Below, in pieces: positions 1 to 3,520 of a stretch of 5,163 nucleotides of DNA. This DNA is from Nitrospirota bacterium (GTDB lineage: Bacteria > Nitrospirota > Thermodesulfovibrionia > Thermodesulfovibrionales > Magnetobacteriaceae), in contig JADFXZ010000090.1 in NCBI GenBank assembly GCA_015233265.1, forward strand, positions 1-5,163, written 5' to 3'. The notes under the pieces were generated by a model. That model ran no database searches, was not told where the DNA came from, and saw nothing but the letters and a program-made list of their open reading frames with translations. How positions within the stretch are numbered: the stretch's first letter is position 1; each line of letters starts with the position of its first letter. The position numbers and the translations under genes are program-made.

Positions 1-62
1 ACGATGTTAAGGGTAAGTGGGATAGCGTAAAACTCTCCATTTCAGATAAAAAAACAACTTAG
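1..62 (+). CDS. Possible 3' end of an unidentified gene (partial or remnant)
   Basis: From base 3 the third forward frame reads DVKGKWDSVKLSISDKKTT and stops at TAG (60-62). It is open to the left edge, so the gene would begin outside the window. The segment looks like real protein. It recalls, from memory only, the GKW-x-x-V-x-L-x-V-x-DK stretch of small secreted DUF2155-type proteins, which normally continue well beyond this point. If that likeness holds, the end is early and this could be a decayed or frameshifted copy. The A-run at 49-54 would be an obvious place for a shift, yet neither other frame downstream gives a recognisable continuation. With 19 codons visible, this may equally be a chance open frame. 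Confidence 0.3.
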   Translation, partial: DVKGKWDSVKLSISDKKTT

Positions 63-65
63 AGA

Positions 66-95
66 TTGACAAACCAAGATTACTTTATGTATCAT
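66..95 (+). promoter_or_regulatory. Candidate sigma-70-type promoter for the 102-residue membrane protein gene
   Basis: A perfect -35 hexamer TTGACA (66-71) is followed after 18 bases by TATCAT (90-95, five of six to consensus). Transcription would begin near base 102, giving a leader of about 90 bases before the ATG at 194. A short dyad, TGTAT-cata-ATACA (88-101), overlaps the -10 and could be an operator. The leader also holds an imperfect hairpin at 121-152 (two 4-bp stems split by a 2x2 internal loop). This is a motif match only. Confidence 0.45.
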
Positions 96-193
96 AATAC
101 AGGTTCAGGTGATGTTCTAAGGCTGTGCACGATGGTCTGTTAGTGCTAAGCCATAATTTTGGTATTAACAGAAGATGACGGGATAAAGAGAAA

Positions 194-502
194 ATGATAA
201 ATCCTAAACAAACGCTCTCAGGTGCGATTGTGTTTGCGTCGGTGTTTTTTGGCAGTTTCATGGGGGCTGCAATAACACTGGTTACAACTCCAAAGACTGT
301 AGTTCATGGGCTTCAGGGCAAGCTCAAGGACACAATGGATGTGTTGGAAGAAAACGTCAGCGAACATGTCGACACCGCTTCGATTATGTTTATTGAAAAT
401 ACGACAAGACTCGTTGCTAAGACAAGAACAGGTATGGAAATGGCAAACTCCGTAATGGATTCTCTTAAAGACGCGTTTCTACCAATGTTAAAAAAAAAAT
501 AA
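194..502 (+). CDS. Small single-pass membrane protein, YtxH-like
   Basis: A 102-residue protein with one hydrophobic segment at about residues 10-31, rich in Gly, Ala and Phe (GAIVFASVFFGSFMGAAITL). A TPK turn and a charged, probably amphipathic helix of about 65 residues follow, ending in three lysines. The layout of a Gly/Ala-rich membrane helix, a (T/A)PK turn and a long helix with regularly spaced charges resembles the YtxH/gas-vesicle-like small proteins linked in some bacteria to envelope stress. The similarity is by pattern only and no function can be assigned. The start is firm: an in-frame TGA lies at 176-178 and no other start falls between. The ribosome binding site is weak (AAAGAG, 185-190). 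A run of ten A (490-499) forms the end of the gene and may be prone to slippage. No clear terminator follows. Confidence 0.7.
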   Translation: MINPKQTLSGAIVFASVFFGSFMGAAITLVTTPKTVVHGLQGKLKDTMDVLEENVSEHVDTASIMFIENTTRLVAKTRTGMEMANSVMDSLKDAFLPMLKKK

Positions 503-586
503 TTCGTTTCCCGCGGATATTTCAGTTTAATAATCTCTTCACCAGGTCAATCTACAGTAAATCTTAACCTGTCGTTGCTGTCCAAA

Positions 587-616
587 TTGAACATTGACAG
601 TGCAATGTAGTATAAT
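587..616 (+). promoter_or_regulatory. Candidate promoter of the HEPN two-gene unit
   Basis: TTGAAC (587-592) and a perfect TATAAT (611-616) are separated by 18 bases, about 29 bases upstream of the ATG at 645. A perfect TTGACA also occurs at 594-599, but only 11 bases from TATAAT. It could work only with a poor -10 further down, such as TACAGT at 619-624 with a 19-base spacer. Having a promoter directly before the pair indicates that it is transcribed separately from the gene at 194-502. Confidence 0.5.
591..608. repeat. Inverted repeat between -35 and -10, candidate operator
   Basis: ACATTG (591-596) and its exact reverse complement CAATGT (603-608) flank six bases. The 18-base dyad occupies the spacer between TTGAAC and TATAAT, where a bound repressor would block RNA polymerase. 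Autoregulation by such a site is common in toxin-antitoxin operons, so the position is suggestive. Six-base arms can occur by chance in AT-rich DNA. Confidence 0.35.
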
Positions 617-634
617 AATACAGTTAAAGAAATG

Positions 635-640
635 AGGAGG
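635..640 (+). promoter_or_regulatory. Strong Shine-Dalgarno of the gene at 645
   Basis: AGGAGG, continuing as GGGG to base 642, lies just upstream of the ATG at 645. It is much stronger than the site before the gene at 194 and fixes this start. The second gene of the pair has no such site and must depend on translation of the first. Confidence 0.75.
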
Positions 641-644
641 GGTT

Positions 645-1112
645 ATGGTGTCGAGATTAGAAGAAAAGTTATTGGAAAAAAAGCGCGCAGTTGAGGAAAC
701 ATACAGCCGGCACAAGGATACAAAAAAAGAGTGGATTAGCAGGGTAGACAAACTATATGTAAAGATTCTTAAGTGGTTGGCCCCTTACAAAGAAAAAGAG
801 CTGTTAAATGTTACAAAGTCACCAATTTTGATAAGAGAGGAGCTATTAGGTGAATACGAGATAGACAAAGTCATTATTACTTTTCCAAATCCTTATGATA
901 CTGTTGAAATAGTGCCTATTGGACGGCATGTTATTGGTGGAAATGGCAGGTTGGATATAAAGATTGGTTTGCGTGATGTCATGCTTATTGGTAAAGACGA
1001 TGGCGCGTGGATGTTTGCGGAAAGACTTAGAGATGGAACACGTGTGACATGGGAATTTAACAAGGAAACATTCGAAGAATTATTGGCCGATGCCGCAGAC
1101 ACTTCATGGTAA
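645..1112 (+). CDS. Unknown protein, first gene of a HEPN two-gene unit (candidate antitoxin or partner)
   Basis: A 155-residue soluble protein that I do not recognise. Residues 1-55 are very rich in Lys, Glu and Arg and should form one or two long helices, possibly a coiled coil. Residues 60-140 alternate hydrophobic and polar residues with Gly turns (VIITF, VEIVPIG, GRLDIKIG, VMLIG, GAWMFAERL, TRVTWEF), which suggests a compact beta-rich domain. A short acidic helix (ETFEELLADAAD) ends it. There is no signal peptide or membrane segment and no recognisable DNA-binding motif. Its stop codon TAA (1110-1112) touches the ATG of the HEPN gene, so the two are translationally coupled and probably act together. 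By analogy with HEPN toxin modules it could be the neutralising partner, a target-recognition subunit, or neither. The antitoxin role is inference from position only. Confidence 0.75.
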   Translation: MVSRLEEKLLEKKRAVEETYSRHKDTKKEWISRVDKLYVKILKWLAPYKEKELLNVTKSPILIREELLGEYEIDKVIITFPNPYDTVEIVPIGRHVIGGNGRLDIKIGLRDVMLIGKDDGAWMFAERLRDGTRVTWEFNKETFEELLADAADTSW

Positions 1113-1649
1113 ATGTTGACTTGTGCTGAAATAATTAATAATTATCGCTTTACAAGGGGTATATTAGTCGATATATATGTCCCAGATATGATACCCTCCC
1201 AAGTTTTGGAGTATAAAAGGGGCTTATTAAATGAGTTGACTCTCTGTGCATCATTTAATCTTTTGGCAAGTATTGAGGCGCTGCTCAGAACAGACTTTAA
1301 CGATACCATTGATAAAGGATACAGGGATAAACTGTCAAATCGATATGAGACTTTATGTAGAAACTTTCATAAGGAGAAAGGAGATTTTAACCGTAGTTTA
1401 CATTCAGTCTGTAAAAGTATTCCATTAAAGAGTATTCTTGATGAAATTAATGATTATTTTAGAGATAATTGTGATAATTTTTACCTAATCTGTTCAGAAA
1501 TAATAAGATTTATTAAATTCAGAAATTGGTACGCACATGGAAGACATCATAAACGCAACCCAAATATTCCTGACCCGGAAGATCTACTGGAAATATGCCA
1601 GAATCTAAATAAAAAAATCCTCCTGCGAGGACACAAAGCATCAGACTAA
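1113..1649 (+). CDS. HEPN-domain protein, probable ribonuclease (candidate toxin or defence effector)
   Basis: A 178-residue, all-helical-looking protein with the catalytic signature of HEPN ribonucleases: R137-N-W-Y-A-H142 (bases 1521-1538), an exact R-[N/D/H]-x3-H match at the end of a helix (ICSEIIRFIKFRNWYAHGR). An earlier stretch, about residues 42-62 (LTLCASFNLLASIEALLRTDF), resembles the first core helix of a group of uncharacterised HEPN proteins that carry an R-[N/H]-W-x-A-H-G-R-[Y/H] motif, recalled from memory. HEPN proteins usually dimerise to form the active site and cut RNA in toxin-antitoxin, abortive-infection and CRISPR-linked systems. The ATG abuts the stop of the preceding gene with no Shine-Dalgarno, implying coupled translation; the next in-frame ATG (1188) would remove part of the N-terminus. 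The gene is markedly AT-rich: bases 1441-1500 hold 12 G/C of 60, which suggests transfer. Its last codons overlap a terminator for the opposite strand. RNase activity is inferred, not shown. Confidence 0.8.
   Translation: MLTCAEIINNYRFTRGILVDIYVPDMIPSQVLEYKRGLLNELTLCASFNLLASIEALLRTDFNDTIDKGYRDKLSNRYETLCRNFHKEKGDFNRSLHSVCKSIPLKSILDEINDYFRDNCDNFYLICSEIIRFIKFRNWYAHGRHHKRNPNIPDPEDLLEICQNLNKKILLRGHKASD
1611..1631 (-). terminator. Rho-independent terminator of the fliW operon, inside the HEPN gene
   Basis: Read on the minus strand, TCCTC-GCAG-GAGGA (1618-1631) forms a five-base-pair stem with a four-base loop and is followed directly by seven T (1611-1617). It lies 27 bases past the TGA of the gene at 1659-2099, where its terminator would be expected. 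On the plus strand the same bases encode KKILLRG near the C-terminus of the HEPN protein. The stem is short, so efficiency may be moderate. Confidence 0.6.
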
Positions 1650-1658
1650 TATAATCTC

Positions 1659-2099
1659 TCAAAACCCCAGCTCAGCCAAAGAGACACGGTTGTATTCGTA
1701 TGAGGCATACTCCATACCGGATTTTATATCCGTGATTTTTACTACCGGCGATGTCTCTGTAACAGACATTTGTGCGGCCATATCGGCAACATAGGTCTTT
1801 CTTTCCTTCATACTTAGCTTTTTCCACAGATTGGTGTCTATCTTGATTATCAGGGCGTTGTTAATCTCAGAATGTGCCTTTACAAATGGAGCCGACAGAA
1901 GTGTTTCTATTTGCTGCTTAGCTGTTTTTATTTCTTGCGCGGTTGCAACTTTCTTTGGTGTATTGGCTGTATCCTTCCCAAAACTCCCCGTAAATAGTAG
2001 TATTGAGTAGACAACGATGACCAGCGCCAATATTAGAAGGGCACCGAATTTTATTACATTCAGATTTTTAGACCTATCTGACGTACCTTCTTTTGTCAT
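1659..2099 (-). CDS. Membrane-anchored protein of unknown function, last gene of the fliW run
   Basis: A 146-residue protein with a hydrophilic N-terminus of about 15 residues, one strongly hydrophobic helix at about residues 16-37 (VIKFGALLILALVIVVYSIL) and a Lys/Thr/Ala-rich linker. A small domain follows at about residues 75-146, probably outside the cytoplasm. That domain has a conserved-looking core, ALIIKIDTNLWKKLSMKE, then VVKITDIKSGMEYASY. It resembles small periplasmic domains built around a W-x-x-L-x-x-x-x-[R/K] helix and a terminal strand containing SGK-x-[L/V]-A-x-Y, but I cannot name a family. GGAGG (2104-2108 on the minus strand) gives a strong ribosome binding site and fixes the start. 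Stop codons of this gene and the convergent HEPN gene are nine bases apart. The 99-base gap after the SprA-like gene means it may be co-transcribed or have its own promoter. Confidence 0.7.
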   Translation of the reverse strand: MTKEGTSDRSKNLNVIKFGALLILALVIVVYSILLFTGSFGKDTANTPKKVATAQEIKTAKQQIETLLSAPFVKAHSEINNALIIKIDTNLWKKLSMKERKTYVADMAAQMSVTETSPVVKITDIKSGMEYASYEYNRVSLAELGF

Positions 2100-2139
2100 A
2101 TATCCTCCACATATTTTAATCAGGCCGTTTATTTCACAT

Positions 2140-2145
2140 ATTATA
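2140..2145 (-). promoter_or_regulatory. Possible -10 element ahead of the membrane-anchored protein gene
   Basis: On the minus strand a perfect TATAAT lies about 40 bases upstream of the ATG at 2099. The matching -35 region (TTCCAT at 2163-2168 with a 17-base spacer) is poor, and the surrounding bases are nearly all A/T, so a chance match is likely. If real, it would allow expression of this gene apart from fliW. Confidence 0.25.
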
Positions 2146-2198
2146 TAACACTTCTATTTTTAATGGAAAGCAATAAATTATTTTTTTCACGCCACACT

Positions 2199-2894
2199 TT
2201 AAGCGTATATCGAGACGTTTTTCCCGGTGGGAGGCTCCGTATTTGCGCTATAGAGCGATTGCATTTGTTGAAGCGTTGGTAGATTTCCTGACGAAGTGGA
2301 GTCTTTAGCCCCGTTACCAGATGCAGCGCCGGTAGAATTGCCAGCCGGGGATTGTCCGCCCGAGCCGCTAATGTCTTTCTGTGCTATTTCCTGTTCGGCC
2401 TGAGCTTCGAGTTGAGACGCCTTCTGAGCAACGCCCTCATCCGCGGGAGACGGATCGGAAGGGGCCAGGGCAGACGCCACAACCTGCTTCATCTTCGTTA
2501 CCGTCTCCTCGGGGGTCTGAGCCTTCGAGACATCAATGGATACCTCCCCGCCGGTTATGTATGACTTCCCGTCAGGGCCTTTCGTATATGTATATGTTGG
2601 CGCACCTGCATATCTTCCACCGACTGATTCGTGGGCCTGTTCATGGGTTCTCACCTGAAGCTCACGCTCTTTGAGCTTCTGAACTGCCTGCTGCACTTGT
2701 TGGTTGTTTACATTGGCGGCGGCATTTGCAGTGGGCTCGACAGCTTCTGACTTGGATTTAGCAGCCCCGGAAATTGTTACCGTATCAGTTGCTGCTACCG
2801 CAGAGATGCCGGATGCGGCGTTTGCCGCCGCCCTGGCAGTGGCCTGACCATTATACAGGTTGGCCTGATAGCCGCTGGTTGGATTAACCGCCAT
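2199..2894 (-). CDS. SprA-related putative metalloprotease (HExxH protein)
   Basis: A 231-residue protein with a central domain at about residues 65-145 typical of the SprA-related family, whose members are annotated as putative metalloprotease catalytic domains. Visible hallmarks are the zinc-binding-type motif H84-E-Q-A-H88 (in LQVRTHEQAHESVGG), the block YAGAPTYTYTKGPDGKSY, and GGEVSID (residues 115-121), whose Glu117 could be a further ligand. The flanks are low in complexity: an Ala/Asn/Thr-rich N-terminus containing DTVTIS, and a Gly/Ser/Pro/Gln-rich C-terminus. There is no signal peptide or membrane helix. DTVTIS followed by Ala/Ser resembles short D-x-V-x-[I/L]-S motifs found in several flagellum-associated proteins, which fits its place 24 bases after fliW. 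AAGGA (2901-2905 on the minus strand) is a good ribosome binding site. The family's substrate is unknown to me; proteolytic activity is inferred from the motif. Confidence 0.85.
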   Translation of the reverse strand: MAVNPTSGYQANLYNGQATARAAANAASGISAVAATDTVTISGAAKSKSEAVEPTANAAANVNNQQVQQAVQKLKERELQVRTHEQAHESVGGRYAGAPTYTYTKGPDGKSYITGGEVSIDVSKAQTPEETVTKMKQVVASALAPSDPSPADEGVAQKASQLEAQAEQEIAQKDISGSGGQSPAGNSTGAASGNGAKDSTSSGNLPTLQQMQSLYSANTEPPTGKNVSIYA

Positions 2895-2918
2895 TTCCGT
2901 TCCTTAGTTTTAGCAGAA

Positions 2919-3365
2919 CTAGTGGGAACACCCACACCCGCTGCCACACTTTTGAACCGTCGGCACAAGCACCTTTATAGGTACACTATCGTCCTCTATA
3001 AATAGATGGGCGGCCTTCAGATTTTTTGAATTCACCAATATTGGTGACCTCAAGTTCGCATACAGCTGGCTGTTTTCCACAACGAGGATTACAAGCACCA
3101 TCAGGTCCTCTATGTCCTTGCAATCGAGATACTCTTCGACAAAGTCCTCTACTTTAAACGAATAGTCGCTAAACAAAACAAACGGGTTGGATACAATAAA
3201 GGCCACATCAGGGTCGTCCACCGACTGCAGCCACTGTATTGGCTCCTTGTACGGCAGTAGACAAAAACGAGTCATGTTTTTAAAACCTATTACGCCTCTT
3301 GGAAAATTAATAATTCTATCCTCGTCCACTTCCACAACGTCAAATCTTGTGGTGTTGATTTTCAT
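2919..3365 (-). CDS. fliW: Flagellar assembly factor FliW
   Basis: A 148-residue protein of normal FliW length with the family's landmarks: INFPRGVIGFKN (residues 19-30), FCLLPYKEPIQWLQSVDDPD with AFIVSNPF (34-62), and ANLRSPILVN (103-112) followed by KAAHLFIEDDSVPI. FliW binds newly made flagellin in the cytoplasm and also binds the RNA-binding regulator CsrA, releasing flagellin mRNA from repression when free flagellin falls. Its usual partner csrA is often adjacent but is absent here; upstream lies a WD40 gene and downstream a SprA-like gene. The C-terminal tail is unusual: QKCGSGCGCSH has Cys at 140, 144 and 146 and a final His, which could bind a metal. The start at 3365 follows a G-rich ribosome binding site (GGGGGA). 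Confidence 0.93.
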   Translation of the reverse strand: MKINTTRFDVVEVDEDRIINFPRGVIGFKNMTRFCLLPYKEPIQWLQSVDDPDVAFIVSNPFVLFSDYSFKVEDFVEEYLDCKDIEDLMVLVILVVENSQLYANLRSPILVNSKNLKAAHLFIEDDSVPIKVLVPTVQKCGSGCGCSH

Positions 3366-3393
3366 AAGTCCCCCAATACGTTTTCACTATGAT

Positions 3394-3407
3394 GGTGTTC
3401 AAACACC
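3394..3407. repeat. Short palindrome in the fliW leader
   Basis: GGTGTT-ca-AACACC is a perfect six-base inverted repeat around a two-base centre. It lies just downstream of the predicted start of the fliW transcript, a usual place for a repressor site. The loop is too short for a stable RNA hairpin, so a DNA site is more likely than an RNA structure. Confidence 0.4.
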
Positions 3408-3414
3408 CTGACCT

Positions 3415-3443
3415 ATTATACAATAATTGTTATTAATAAACAA
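3415..3443 (-). promoter_or_regulatory. Candidate fliW promoter
   Basis: On the minus strand a perfect TATAAT (3415-3420) is preceded by TTGTTT (3438-3443) with a 17-base spacer. Transcription would start near 3408, giving a leader of about 43 bases. An alternative TTGACG (3458-3463) exists, but its matching -10 (TTTATT, 3435-3440) is poorer. It resembles a housekeeping promoter; I see no flagellar sigma-28 pattern (TAAA with GCCGATAA). Confidence 0.45.
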
Positions 3444-3448
3444 TTATT
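3422..3448. repeat. Perfect 10-bp inverted repeat between the WD40 gene and fliW
   Basis: AATAATTGTT (3422-3431) and AACAATTATT (3439-3448) are exact reverse complements around a seven-base spacer. The dyad covers the -35 and spacer of the candidate fliW promoter, so it could be an operator. It also lies where a terminator of the WD40 gene would sit, but the stem has only one G-C pair per arm and no T-run follows on the minus strand, so a terminator role is unlikely. Confidence 0.5.
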
Positions 3449-3484
3449 AATATATCACGTCAATATTTGGTCGGGTATGGCAAT

Positions 3485-3520
3485 CTCAGAATAACTCAGA
3501 ATAATTGCTCAAAATAATTG
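3485..3520. repeat. Short tandem repeat at the 3' end of the WD40 gene
   Basis: CTCAGAATAA occurs twice in exact tandem (3485-3494 and 3495-3504). After TTG comes a one-mismatch copy, CTCAAAATAA (3508-3517), again followed by TTG. The third copy contains the stop codon (3509-3511) and the last two codons of the gene. The array is short and probably arose by local duplication. Confidence 0.6.

Noticed and set aside
121..152. Structured leader or riboswitch before the gene at 194
   Set aside because: Only two 4-bp stems split by an internal loop can be drawn, and no known riboswitch consensus is recognisable.
490..499. Ten-A run as a programmed frameshift site
   Set aside because: It lies at the last codons of the small gene. 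Shifting frame would only alter the terminal lysines, and no extended product of interest follows.
594..599. Perfect TTGACA as the -35 of the HEPN promoter
   Set aside because: It is only 11 bases from the perfect TATAAT, and the hexamers at normal spacing from it are poor. TTGAAC at 587 fits better.
578..600. Hairpin CTGTC(C)AA with TTGACAG as a terminator of the gene at 194-502
   Set aside because: The stem has a bulge, no T-run follows, and it overlaps the promoter of the next gene.
1246..1428. Overlapping 60-residue plus-strand frame inside the HEPN gene
   Set aside because: It is an alternative-frame shadow without a ribosome binding site or protein-like pattern.
2178..2187. T-rich run as a plus-strand terminator
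   Set aside because: No stem precedes it on the plus strand and no plus-strand gene ends nearby.
2352..2674. Two overlapping plus-strand open frames opposite the SprA-like gene
   Set aside because: They are antisense shadows rich in Arg, Pro and Ser, caused by the GC-rich codons of the real minus-strand gene. They have no family resemblance.
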